Assembly: GCA_028386065.3 (NCBI GenBank)
Contig: JAKUCV010004225.1
Span: 4,539-68,538, forward strand
Length of the DNA: 64,000 bases
DNA from: Turnera subulata
Lineage: Eukaryota > Streptophyta > Magnoliopsida > Malpighiales > Passifloraceae
Direction: 5' to 3'
A model generated the notes under the pieces. That model made no database searches, was not told where the DNA came from, and was given only the letters and a program-made list of their open reading frames with translations. Every line of letters starts with the position of its first letter. Position 1 is the first letter of the stretch. This document shows, one piece after another, positions 9,221 through 20,304 of this stretch. The position numbers were made by a program, and so were the translations under genes.

Positions 9221-11400
9221 TTAGAACTTGAGACTTAGAACAAAAGGCATTTTATCTGTGAAAGGTGGATCAGAATATTTCCCAGTTAGTATTTGAGATG
9301 ATACATACTGATTAGCGGCCTCTGTATAATGAATTCCATCCCAGTTGACATACTCAGTGCTGTCATTGCATGCCTTTGCAGTGACAGTCATCCCATTCAA
9401 AACTTTTGTTTGTCCACAGCTAACTTTACTGTCATAGTTTAATGGTGGTCCTCCATAGCCACAGCATGCCATTATGGGTTGCTCAAACCCTGCAAATCAG
9501 TGTCCGAAGAAAGTCAGACTCCTCTTTACCATTCCCGGTTAAACCTATAAGCAGCAAAGAAGCTGGTAATGCATCAAAACACATAACAAAGAAAGAACTG
9601 AGACATGCTAACCATATCGAGAGTAATTTGAGATGAGATTGGACTTTATTGTGTAGATATCCACAAATGTAATATTGGAGTCAGTATATTGGCCCTGTAG
9701 TTTCTTGGTGAGAGCATGAAGCTGCAGATTAAAAAGTTTAGCTGCTTCATTGTGCCCGCTAACACATCCTTGCTCATCAAGCTTTGTCGGATCAGTTCCG
9801 AACTTGGCAACATTCTGCGTCAAACATCCTAGAGGACCAGTATTGTGTATCCAAAAATTTCTGGCTCCTTGGTCATATAATCTCTATATATAATGAAAAC
9901 AGAAATTCAATCAAAGTATTGCTCTTTTTAAGTAGCTTGCACCAAGAAAAAGTGAGAGGCAGGAAAATGTAGCAAGTACAAAAGACCAACCTTTATTCCG
10001 GTTTCAAATTCAATCAAAATATATGGGATTGAAGCAACGATTTGATCAAATGTTTTCGAATAAAATGCACCGGCAAGATCATTCTGGCCTATATCAAACA
10101 TGTATAGCCCCTTCCCAAAATAATCTTCATCTGGGAGGTACTTGTTAAACTTCTTAGCTGCAGCAAAGATTANTATTGTGTATCCAAAAATTTCTGGCTC
10201 CTTGGTCATATAATCTCTATATATAATGAAAACAGAAATTCAATCAAAGTATTGCTCTTTTTAAGTAGCTTGCACCAAGAAAAAGTGAGAGGCAGGAAAA
10301 TGTAGCAAGTACAAAAGACCAACCTTTATTCCGGTTTCAAATTCAATCAAAATATATGGGATTGAAGCAACGATTTGATCAAATGTTTTCGAATAAAATG
10401 CACCGGCAAGATCATTCTGGCCTATATCAAACATGTATAGCCCCTTCCCAAAATAATCTTCATCTGGGAGGTACTTGTTAAACTTCTTAGCTGCAGCAAA
10501 GATTATAACATGAGAAGAATGCACCCGGCAATGACACTACTTTTTCTATTACAACTTTTTGAATTACATCAAAAGGTCTGCTCAGGTATGCCAATCAGTT
10601 GTTTCAAATGTACAGATTACACTGCTTAAACGAGTCACTTACTTTTGCCAAGCAATTCAAGAACACGAGCCTTAAATCGGAGAAACTGGTTCACTTGCAA
10701 CCCAAATGAGAAAGGGCTGACAGAGGTTGCAGTTGCTGGAAGTACAGTTGATCCTGCAGCAGCAAAGTTGCATCCTCTCCGGAAATTTGGCACCCCAATT
10801 GCATCCAGGTATGCATTCAGGAACGGAAGATCCATGGCATCCACTGCCAATCAAATATACATGTGAAATCAAGAGATTAAGATTTAAACAGGAACTTTAA
10901 AAAACAGATAAGTATATAAAAAAAAAATAGATGTTCAAGTATAGTTTTTGCTTCAATGTTATCACCAGCCAGTCCAGTGATTTCACAGTATGGGTAAAAT
11001 AACAATAAACAAGAAAATAAATGGAACACAAATGCAATATGGAAAACTGGGAATCAAACAAATCTTGAAACAGAGGAAGCAGAGAAAAAGAGCGAGGAAG
11101 TGAAATGATGAAAGAAAATTTAATGAAAAGCATGATATGTTTCCACTATGATGGAAGATATTTACATAGGAAATCAATGATGAGCCGGCCATCACAGTAT
11201 CTCCCAGATGGGTTTTCGAAGTAAATTTGGCCATAAGGTGGCCTAATGCTTTCAATGCCAGCGGCAATAAGGTTGCCAGTGTCAGAATTTGAATCACCAA
11301 AGTTGAAGATAGCTGGAAATTTAAAATCTATGGAATGTGTTACGGGCAAGAAGATGAAGGCTAAGGTGACAATGTGAAGGGCACTGTCCTTGATTGCCAT
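9221..11400 (-). CDS. GDSL esterase/lipase (SGNH hydrolase), secreted
   Basis: Minus-strand exons 11400-11166, 10843-10643, 10490-10324, 9883-9613 and 9489-9221 join in phase to 1,143 nt, 380 aa. The start gives a signal peptide (MAIKDSALHIVTLAFIFLPV). Block I is FNFGDSNSDTG with the nucleophile Ser, GCNFAAAGST supplies the oxyanion Gly, DIGQND is block III, and DGIHYTEAAN near the C-terminus carries the catalytic Asp and His. The family hydrolyses ester bonds of lipids or acylated glycans in the apoplast; the substrate here is unknown. Exon 3 occurs twice (10157-9991 and 10490-10324) because of a duplication across an N, probably an assembly fault; I use one copy. It converges on TLP18.3, an arrangement resembling At1g54790 beside At1g54780. 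Confidence 0.92.
9841..10505. repeat. 332-bp perfect tandem duplication around a single N
   Basis: Bases 9841-10172 and 10174-10505 read identically, with one N (10173) between. The unit covers GDSL exon 3, the intron after it and the start of exon 4. Its left limit falls inside exon 4 and its right limit inside the intron before exon 3, so the junction respects no gene boundary. This is what an unmerged contig overlap looks like. Confidence 0.9.
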
Positions 11401-11791
11401 GGATGTGCCAAAGCTGCACAGGAAGAGATTGATTATGATATTTCATTGAAAAACTAGTCAGGAGATGTTGCTTTCACTTTGTATGTTAGTTACCAACCAT
11501 AGAAAGGGAAAGCAAATAAAAAAAAGGGAAAAGAAATGGTGGCAACTCATTTGTGTACGATTTAAGTTTTGCTAAACTTATTTGACAGTGACAAGAAAAC
11601 AGCAAAAAAAGGAAAAATTATATCTTTTGTAGTTGCAGTTGGCTACATTCTAGAACATGAATCATTACTATAGTTTTAGTGAAGTTGGCAAGTTTACACA
11701 ACCAATATAACTTGATATGTTAGTAGTATTAATTTCAAGCATCAAAAGGAGATACACAACCAATAATGTAACTGGGAGCAAGGATTTTTAC
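11401..11791. other. Upstream region of the GDSL gene
   Basis: AT-rich, with no further GDSL exon seen. It separates the first exon of the complete gene from the orphan first exon to the right. Confidence 0.5.
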
Positions 11792-12032
11792 TTAGGAAAT
11801 CTACAATGAGACGGCCATCACAGAACCTCCCTGATGGAGTTTTGAAGTAACTTTGTCCATTGGGTGGATCAAGGAGGAAGCCAAGGCCAGCAGCAAGTTC
11901 ACCAGTGTCAGAGTTTGAGTCACCAAAGTTGAAAACTGCTGGATAATTGAAGTCAACTGGACTTGCAAATGGTGATATGATAGCAATTAGGGTGAGAAAT
12001 TGGAGCATTAAGGTGTTTGTAACCATGGCCAT
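11792..12032 (-). pseudogene. Orphan first exon of a second GDSL gene
   Basis: From the ATG at 12032 (MAMVTNTLMLQFL) the minus strand encodes a signal peptide and a second GDSL block I (FNFGDSNSDTG), then GRFCDGRLIVDFL and a GTAAAA donor at the same codon phase as exon 1 of the complete gene. No matching exons 2-5 lie between here and that gene. It is either a truncated tandem copy or an alternative first exon that splices into exon 2 at 10843; the phase allows this. Its uninterrupted frame argues for recent function or a recent origin. Confidence 0.7.
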
Positions 12033-13138
12033 ATTCGTGACTACCAAATTGCAAAGAAACTGTAAAAGAGAGATGTGTTGGTGTAACAAAACAAGAGTGG
12101 TGGTGTTTTTATGGACAAACTTGAGTGTTTTGCTTTGATGTATAGGGAGGGAAAATGAGAACCAAAAGCAAAGTTTTATTGTTTCTTGGTATTCGTGAAA
12201 TGTATACTTTCCTCAATCAATTAACTTGCTGTGGCCAAATATGACATTAGCTAGTAGGGCCATATTTGTTGTTACCACCATGCTATACAACAAATGGGAG
12301 ACCCGTGAACGTTCAAAAGGAAAAAAAAAAAAAAAAAAAAAAAAGTGGAGGCCCGTGAGGATCCGGGAGGCATGAAAATGCCTTTTTCTGATTCTGGTAA
12401 TTAGAAGGTGATAAGCTTTGGAATTTGGATTTTGTCGTCCACCATGCAAACAAGGAGCAAAAACATGCTCCATGATGCCAGAGGCTTACCAGAAGACGAT
12501 GGGGATTTAATTAAGCAAAGGTTCCCTCAGATTTAAGCAAAGTTTTAAATTAGCAAACCAATCCAAATCAAGCAAGATATACTTTCATGGTTAATCATAT
12601 AATTGCTCATATATTCACCTAAAGTTCAAAATTTTGAGTGCCTATCCTCATGTGTCAAAAAAAAAAAAATTCTCAGAAACAATGTTAAGGCTAATTACTG
12701 ATGTAGCAAAAATTCTGTCATTTCAGGACTAAGGTGTAGCAAGGAATGACTTAAGAAAAATAAAATTAATAGAACTCTTACCAAACTGGAAGAAACGTTA
12801 AAGAGGCTTACAATTGAAAAGAGCATACATGTTCTCTGCACATAATCAAGCAAATAAAACCAACTAACCACTTCAGAAAGAAGTTTAAGAGCACTCCCAA
12901 ATTCAACAGAGCATGCACTGGAGTAAAAGAAAAGACTTCTTATGAACATAGACATCATCATAATAAAGCTAAAAGCAAGCAAGAAGAAGCCCAACAGTAC
13001 TGCTGTATTTCCCAAAAGAACAAAGCAAAACAGCATTTATTGCAGAGAACGATATGAAAGCAGACATTGTCCCCGTTTATTCAACTCCACGGTGAAGCAC
13101 ATAGCAAGTACTGCTGTATCAGTATGTGCAAAAGTTGC
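12033..13138. other. Intergenic
   Basis: Nothing coding is supported. An A run of over 20 bases lies near 12320-12344. The right part may include the 3' UTR of the minus-strand resistance gene ending at 13139. Confidence 0.5.
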
Positions 13139-16100
13139 TTAGATGATAGCTCCACTTGAAGCTCCTGAATGTGATGGCTGATTTTGTGCTTCCTCAGGTT
13201 GTTGTTGTGCATTCTGCAATTATAAGTGATAGGTTCGGGGAACAGAAAGAAGCAACAGATGACTTTCGAGAAAGAATTTTGGTTGATCTTATGCTCACCA
13301 TTTCTATAGACAAAATATGCATAGTGGCATTAAGATTTCCGCCCCAGCGTCCTCTGCCCACTTCGTAAGACTGTTTAACTCTCCTTAACATTGGTGTGCT
13401 TAAGGTTCCTCTGGAGAACACCGACATCTTGGGGCAATCTTGCACAATTACTTCTGTCAATGATGGAAATTTCAGGCTGAGATTTCCTGGGCAGAAGCTA
13501 GTGAGGTTTGGCAGGCAAAGAAGCCTTAGACTCTCTAATTTGCTAAAAATGATGTTGTCCTCTGGTTCATCTTCATTACTTGCCAGTATTTCTGCCACCA
13601 TGCTGCAGCTTTTTACAGTCACCTCTGTGAGTTGTACCAGGCTTTTTGCAGTTAATGGTGCCAGTATCTTAGTTAATCCATTGCAATGCCACACCTCCAA
13701 GGATGTTAAACTCTGAAATGTAGCCGAGTGTGGCACCAAATTAATCAAACTACCACAGTAAAAAACTTTGAGAGTCTCAAGATTTTGAAGAGCATAGTCC
13801 AATTGGGAGTCTGGCTTCCATATGTGCTCTAGATAAGGAAGATTAAATTCTAAATGCCGTATCTGTCCAATTAGAGTTGCATAACTGTCCATATCAGTGA
13901 GTCCTTCAGATGTAAATAGCTCTGTGAATCGACTTCCATAGATACTAAGTCCTTCCAAGTTAGGAAAGTTTTGCAGGAAATGAAGTGGAAATACTGCAGG
14001 TTCATCATGAAAGCAAAATAGAACAAGGGCTTTGATCTTGTGAAAATAATTTACTTGAAACTGGCCTTCACAGAGCTTTGTCAGGTCTTCTATGTTAAAT
14101 GCCAGTTCCTCCAGGTTGGGAATGATCTGGACACCAAATAAAACGTGTTAGAGTTAATATCACAAAGTTGATTTCTGGAGAAGAAAAAAAAAAAAGATTT
14201 CAAATGAACACTAGAAAATCAATGAAGAAAAGATAAAAGACGTCAGACATTGAGAAATAGCTGGTATCAATTCAATGACAATCAAAACGTGGATCAGACC
14301 TAACTAAAATGAGGTTGAGACATCCCTACCTTTGCGAACGACAAAAGTGGTTGCTGAGCGTGGGATCCCAGTCCGTGCTCCGTGCATGGTTCACGGAAGT
14401 TGAAGAATTCTGAATCGGAAATTTTCATTTCATTACAGTGGTAGATCCTAACTTTTTCTAACAATGGCCATTCTTGAGTGTGCATTCCTGGGTAGAATCT
14501 CATAAGCTCCGGGAGATTGAAGAGATCTAGAAAGCTCATTTGAGGAAATTCAAATTGGGGAATGTCAATTGCTCCTTCCTCCTCCGCAACAATTTCCCGC
14601 AATCCAGAGTTCCATAAGATAAGCTCCTCAAGTTTGTGAAATGCTTTGGCAACAGAGGCCGGAAAGAGACATTTGAGGCTCGGGCATTCAAACACCCTCA
14701 CTATACGAAGATTTTGAAAGGATATAATTCCTTGGGGATTCTCATTCCACACACACTGCAGCTTTCGGAGATGCCAAATATACATAGTTTTTAATTGAGT
14801 TGCAGTTGCAGCATTTGTTCTTCCTGTGCCAATAAGCATTCGTAAATCAAAAATCTGTTCTAGTGAATCACAGCTTTTGATGTGTAGATCTTCAAGATTC
14901 TGGAATCTTCTCAGCATGTTGGATGGAAAAACATTCAGTAGATTTTTCCCATGTATTACTCTAAGCGACTTTAGTTTACAAAAGGCATCTAAATGGAAAT
15001 TCTCGTGCCATATCATTGTCAAGTAATCCATGTTGAGGATCTCTAGTATCTCTATGTTAGGGAGTGCAACCTGCCGCAGTAGTATTCATCATTAGAAACT
15101 TGAAAATTGCCAATGCCTATGCCTCAGACATGGCAATTGGAACAGTAAAGACTACAGAATGTATGTACAGTATGAATCCATGCATGATTATCTAGGCTTG
15201 CAGTCATTCTGTTGTTAGTACTACACTATTTTTAACCTCCAATCTAAATTAGACCAAAAAATATTGACAAAAAGGTAAAACAGAATGCACTTTAGCGCAG
15301 AGAACAGTTGAAGGATAATTTTAGCCATCATGTTGTCTTTCAAACTAATTTAGACTTCCACAGTTGCTATATGACATACACAAGATTGTGTTGTTCTAGA
15401 ATATTATAGTTTTGCATAATATTAGTGATTCAAGAAAGAAAATGGAAGAAATAAAAGAAACCTCAAAAGAAAAGACAAAATAACAAAGTTTACCTTTTCA
15501 TCAAACAAAGTGGACTTTGTACATTGAGGTCCAGTGTTGAGTAAGACATCCTTACTTATGAATGTCTTCAGTTCAGCGCAATTTTGAATCGACAGCTGTT
15601 TCAAGGAGGGGCACTCAATTAAGCTGCCAGAGCAGAATCTTATGAGTTTGGGTAGACCATTGAGCTTTAGATAAGTTAGCTTAGGAAACAGCACTGTACT
15701 TGCTATTTCTCCTTCAAATAACTCATCTGTAAATACAATCTCTTCCATGACGTTGCAATCACAAATCTCAAGCTTTTTGAGGTGTTCAAGACTTTTAACC
15801 ATTGAAGTAGAAAATAAATGTTTCAAATTCAAACAGCCCTCTATAATCAAGGATGTAAGTTTCCGAATGCACGAAGATAGTTCTACAAGATGGCCATGCC
15901 ATATCTTCTCCACTTTAATTGAGGACAGTGTCAGATCTTCCAAGTTTGGGAACAAAACCTACAATCAACAATTCTTTCTTAAACGAGTCCTTTTGGTTCA
16001 TCAATGTATAAAGTCAGCATGTCAAGATTCACAATAACCTCAAGGAAATAAAATTAGAGGAAAAAAAAGAAATTGAAGTCTTAATTCTCTCATTCAGAGC

Positions 16101-18406
16101 CATAGTTTCTGATCCACTGAAATACTAGGGTCAACCAAATCAACCTATAACATAACCAACCAACTATAGCCCACATCTTTCACATTTCATAGTTATTCTC
16201 TTACAAAAAGGCGATTTTCTAATTACCAGCAAAACCCTTCACTTCTTGGCATCCTTCTTATAAGAAGAGGTAGCAAAGCCAACATTGTTCCTGACTCTCA
16301 TTTTTATTGAAAGCTTTTATGGGAGGAAAAAATCCCTTGGAAAGAAGATTCAAGTAAATTCATCTTAACTTTCTTTCAGTTAAGCATTTGAGGTTTTCTA
16401 TTCTTCCTCTATTTTTTCCTTCTACAAAAATTTACTGGGTGGGAATAACCATTACAACTTCTGCAATGCAGTGTGGTGGGACTAGGAGCGCCATGAAATT
16501 TCTCACATCTAATATCCTATCCTTAACATTTCAACCGTAGAAGCTAAAGAGCAAACTTAAAAACTAGAGAGAAGAAAATATAAGTGCATACCTTTCTGTT
16601 AAAAAGTGGCATCGGATACTCTGGTCCTGTTCCAGATAAAATATCATGCGATGTGGAAGGTGCCTTCAGCTTGGAGCAACTTGTAAACTGAGAAGGATAT
16701 TCAACTGTGTCAGAGAAAATCTTTTTTGTTCTCTGTCTATACTTCTCCATTTTTTTCTTTTACGCTTTTATCCTTCGCCAGTAAGGAAAAAATCATCAAA
16801 CGGATTGACAGCAAAGAAAAATAGCAGTTCAAAAGAAATAAACAGACCATACATATGCACCTTTCTAAAAAGTGGCACGGACTTGTTTCCAGACACATTA
16901 TTGGACTTCACATTCATGTCTAGCTGTGCTGGCCTTGCCAGGGATGTTGAAGGTGTATTTAGCTCAGAGTAAAAACTTGAGAGTTCGGGAAGATATTGCA
17001 GATTCAATTTTCGCAAATGGATTAACTTGATCTCTTCATCTTTTCCTGCATCATCCTCACCTTCCTCATACATTACCTCTTGCATGATTTTGCAACCAGT
17101 AATGGCGATTTCTTTGAGTTGCAAAAGTTGTCTGGCTAGGGAGACTGAGAAGACATTCTTCAATCGATTACAATTTTCCACCTTTAGAATCCTTAAGTTT
17201 CTAAAGGAATATCCCTCAAGTGGACCGTGATAAATCTTCTCCAAGATGCTCAAATTGTTAAGAAACAGGGACTCCAAGCTGGGAAAAGCACTGCAAGGAC
17301 CCACTTGTATTGAGTCGATGATACATTGGATCTCGAGATTATTCAGGATGTTTAGATGCTTCAACCCAGGAAAATCATGGCAATCTAGATCATGTACTAC
17401 ATTTTTTGCCCCCTTTAATTCACATAAATGTAAATCTTCAGTTCTGCTTAGCAATGCCTTAATCCCCGCCTCCTCCAGTTTAATGCTTGAGTTCAGCTTG
17501 AGTTTCAGCACTCTTGATGATTCAAGATGCTCAAACTGGTCCCATCCATCTCCAATATAGATTCTGAAGCTTTCCAACTTCTCAGAGAAAAGATCTGTGG
17601 GTAATACCTTTTCATCTGTTACATTTAGTTCTAGATTGATCAAGTTTGACAGTAGCTTCAATTCAGATAGACTGGCTATGTCCCTTTCACCGTCATGTCC
17701 TTCAACCTCCCATTGGAGAAAAGTGTTATACATAAGCAAGTCCTCTAATTTGGTCAGGCAAGATAGGACATTTGCTGGAATGACTTCAAGTCTTGTACAA
17801 CGGGTTAAATCTAGAAGTTGCAGATTTGTTAATTGCCCTATTTCTCTTGGAAGCTGAACAATATTAGAACCGATCATGCTGAGAACTTTTAAATTCTTTA
17901 GGTGTCCAATTAACCGTATATCTTCCAGATGACAAAAATCCAGACACAAAGTCTGGAGGCTTTCCAGATGTTGAATCGACAGAGGCAGAGGTGAAAGATG
18001 TACCTCTGTTAGATCCAACACTCTGAGTTCTTTCATTTCTCTAAAGAAATAATCAGGGATAGTCGTCGAGCTGACTTCTCTGTACAGGATAAATGACTTG
18101 ACTTTTGGGCATTCCAGAACTGCAGGAAGCTTCGGGATTCTGCAATACCTCATTAATGAGATTGCCTCGAGTTGCTGAAGAACATTCTTTGCAGGCCATT
18201 TTTCCAGTGCAGTACCACGAGCGACAGTAAAGATATGACCATCCCTACTGGCAACAGACATAGCAAAATTGTAGACAAGATCATGCATTTTGACATATCT
18301 AACGTCAGCAGCTTCCAGCAGCAAACAAGAGCCTTTGAGGTCCTTGATATATTTATGTAACTTAATTCCTGCTTCATCAACAGTGTAACTTCCTTTAAAC
18401 AAACCC

Positions 18407-19107
18407 TGTTGGAAATATGAACAAGCTGCAGTAAATTACAGCAGCAACAACTTTTGGCTCCATTGTGGTTTCTAGAAGTAATTCAAATGTGTAACCATTA
18501 TTGTAATGTTTTAGTTTTTTTTTTATGTTATCTGATCATTCTTGGGAGGCTCAGCAAACCAAGAAGATCAACTTAGTGGATTATGGGTCTCCATGTTGCA
18601 CTAAGAAGTATGGGTTGAAGGTATGGGCTGCATGCAAGTTGCTGCAGCAAGTTGGATTTTAGGCTGATTTTCTGCCTATAAATTGAGTCTTGTAATCTGG
18701 TTCAAATCAAGTGAAATAAACCTACATTGTGTATTGTTCACTTCACAAAGTGTTCCTTGTCTTGTCCAAATCGTGTTCAGGTCAAGTGTTTGAGAGAATT
18801 TGAGAGAAAATTAATGCAACAGTAACCAAGAAAACCAACTTGAGTGTTCTTCAGTTTTCTGGAAATTTTCCAGTTTTTCCCAGAAAACATCGATGTTTTA
18901 ATTACAACATCGATGTTTTTTGCATTCTGCCAAATTTGTTTAAAAGCCCCGAATCAACCAAACATCGATGTTTTAAACCCAACATCGATGTTCTAGCAGC
19001 TCGGTAGAATTAGTTAAAGTTCCAGTAGCCTAAAAACATCGATGTTCAACATCCAACATCGATGTTCTTGAGCCATTTCTGAATTTGTTGAAGATCAAAA
19101 GCCAACA
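18407..19107 (+). repeat. 5' LTR
   Basis: 701 bp, TG...CA ends. A TATA box (TATAAATT, 18677-18684) is followed 30 bases later by AATAAA (18715-18720), placing the RNA start and R region near 18705-18740. The U5 part (to 19107) holds six copies of the palindrome AACATCGATGTT. Confidence 0.95.
18886..19066. repeat. Three pairs of a 12-bp palindrome in the 5' LTR
   Basis: AACATCGATGTT starts at 18886, 18906, 18961, 18981, 19035 and 19055. Each pair is exactly 20 bp apart start to start, and the pairs are 75 and 74 bp apart. All twelve bases are kept in all six copies while the sequence between differs. The array lies downstream of the inferred transcription start, so it would be in the leader of the element's RNA. 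Confidence 0.97.
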
Positions 19108-19125
19108 ATTGGTAGCGGAGCAGGT
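19108..19125 (+). other. Primer binding site
   Basis: Just after the 5' LTR, TGGTAGCGGAGC (19110-19121) matches the usual plant copia site TGGTATCAGAGC (initiator tRNA-Met 3' end) at 10 of 12 positions. Confidence 0.7.
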
Positions 19126-19173
19126 TCTTTCTTTACGGGTCCTGCCTTTTTTGTTTTGCTAGATTCCAAGAAG

Positions 19174-20070
19174 ATGGTTTCTGATTGGAAGATCATTAAA
19201 AGGTTGAGGGAAGTTCTTCAATGTTCAGACCTCGATACAATGACGACAAAGATGCTGTGCCATAAGTTGGAAGAAGAGTTCGGCTTGGATTTGTCGGACA
19301 GAAAATTGTTTATCAAAAATCAAGTGATTCTATTCCTTGAAAGTGATGAGCTTGGGAACAATGAAAATGAAGAAATTGAGGAGGAAGATTGCAGTGACGA
19401 TCCTGTGGAAGATTCAAACACAGAGGTAACAAATGGCTCTGATACGAATTTTAATGGTGAAAGTGATGAGTTCATTGGTAAGCATTCTGAAAATGATGAA
19501 TGTTTTGATGATGATGTTGTGGTTGATAAGATTTTCACAGATTATAGTCTTGATAATGCTATTGAATCTGTGGAAAGTGATGGTTTTGGATTAATTGATG
19601 AAGTGATTATGGTTGATGAGAGTCTTACCGGTCTTAGTGATGAACTTGTTGTGAAAAATGATAATGTTGAATTTGTTATTTGTGAGAGTTTGTATTTGGA
19701 GTCCAAAGACTTCTCCAACAGCAAATTAGTTGAAATAGAAAGTGAAAATGGTAGTTCAGGTTTGAAAACACCTGAAACAGAGAGTGTTGTTGAGATTGAA
19801 TGTGTGGATGAGTTTGTTGATTGTGGAATTCTGGAAGTAAATGGAAAAGGTAAAAACCAGAAAATCGAATGGTGGAAAAAGGCTGGCAATCTCATTGAAG
19901 ATAAATCACTGGAGTTCTATGATATGTTTGATGCTTCAAATGTCAAACTACATAGGAAAAGGTATTTTACCAGGAAAAGGAAAAGGAAAAAGAGGATGAA
20001 GAGCTTTCAGTTCTGGAAACAGGCTCAAACTGTTGAAGAGCCTGTTGAAATTAAAGATGAACAGTTTTGA
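19174..20070 (+). CDS. DEK C-terminal-type domain protein encoded inside the LTR element
   Basis: The first ATG of the internal frame (19174) gives 298 aa. Residues 1 to about 55 (MVSDWKIIKRLREVLQCSDL, then TTKMLCHKLEEEFGLDLSDR, then KLFIKNQVILFLES) fit the DEK C-terminal domain found at the N-terminus of plant SWIB/BAF60b proteins and in DEK; that fold binds DNA or chromatin. About 190 residues very rich in Asp, Glu, Ser and Val follow. The tail is Trp- and Lys/Arg-rich (RKRKRKKRMKSFQFWKQAQ), like a nuclear-localisation or nucleic-acid-binding signal. It resembles no gag or pol protein. Capture from a host gene is inferred. The frame is intact in a young copy and on the element's sense strand, so expression from the 5' LTR is possible. 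Function is unknown. Confidence 0.8.
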   Translation: MVSDWKIIKRLREVLQCSDLDTMTTKMLCHKLEEEFGLDLSDRKLFIKNQVILFLESDELGNNENEEIEEEDCSDDPVEDSNTEVTNGSDTNFNGESDEFIGKHSENDECFDDDVVVDKIFTDYSLDNAIESVESDGFGLIDEVIMVDESLTGLSDELVVKNDNVEFVICESLYLESKDFSNSKLVEIESENGSSGLKTPETESVVEIECVDEFVDCGILEVNGKGKNQKIEWWKKAGNLIEDKSLEFYDMFDASNVKLHRKRYFTRKRKRKKRMKSFQFWKQAQTVEEPVEIKDEQF

Positions 20071-20125
20071 GTTAGAGTTTTATGATTTGTTTGATGTTTG
20101 CAACTGCTAAGAAAAGAAGATGTCT

Positions 20126-20144
20126 TGCAAAAACAAAAACAAAA

Positions 20145-20176
<32 letters not shown>

Positions 20177-20187
20177 AAGGGGGGATT
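20126..20187 (+). repeat. CAAAA tandem tract with an internal polypurine stretch
   Basis: After the DEK_C frame lies a run of AAAAAC/CAAAA units ending in AAAAAAAGGGGGGATTAGG. The A7G6 stretch looks like a second polypurine tract, about 120 bp before the terminal one. Confidence 0.7.
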
Positions 20188-20295
20188 AGGAGGCTTCAAG
20201 TCTGTTCACCAAGTTTCTGGCAAGAATCCAGTTCATGCTGTTGAAGAGGTTTGTTGAAGTTGAATATGAAGTTGAAGTTGAAGAGCAGCTTGTTC

Positions 20296-20304
20296 AAGGG
20301 GGAG
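20296..20304 (+). other. Polypurine tract
   Basis: AAGGGGGAG abuts the 3' LTR (TGTTGG at 20305), as in plant copia elements; it primes plus-strand DNA synthesis. Confidence 0.85.

Noticed and set aside
9928..10209. A separate GDSL exon in addition to the one at 10324-10490
   Set aside because: It is an exact copy with an N at the join; using both would duplicate 56 residues of the enzyme core.
13194..13298. Resistance protein ending at the stop at 13194
   Set aside because: A good GTGAGC donor at 13298 and a CAG acceptor at 13214 lead to a 25-codon last exon rich in Gln and Ser that keeps phase and ends at 13139.
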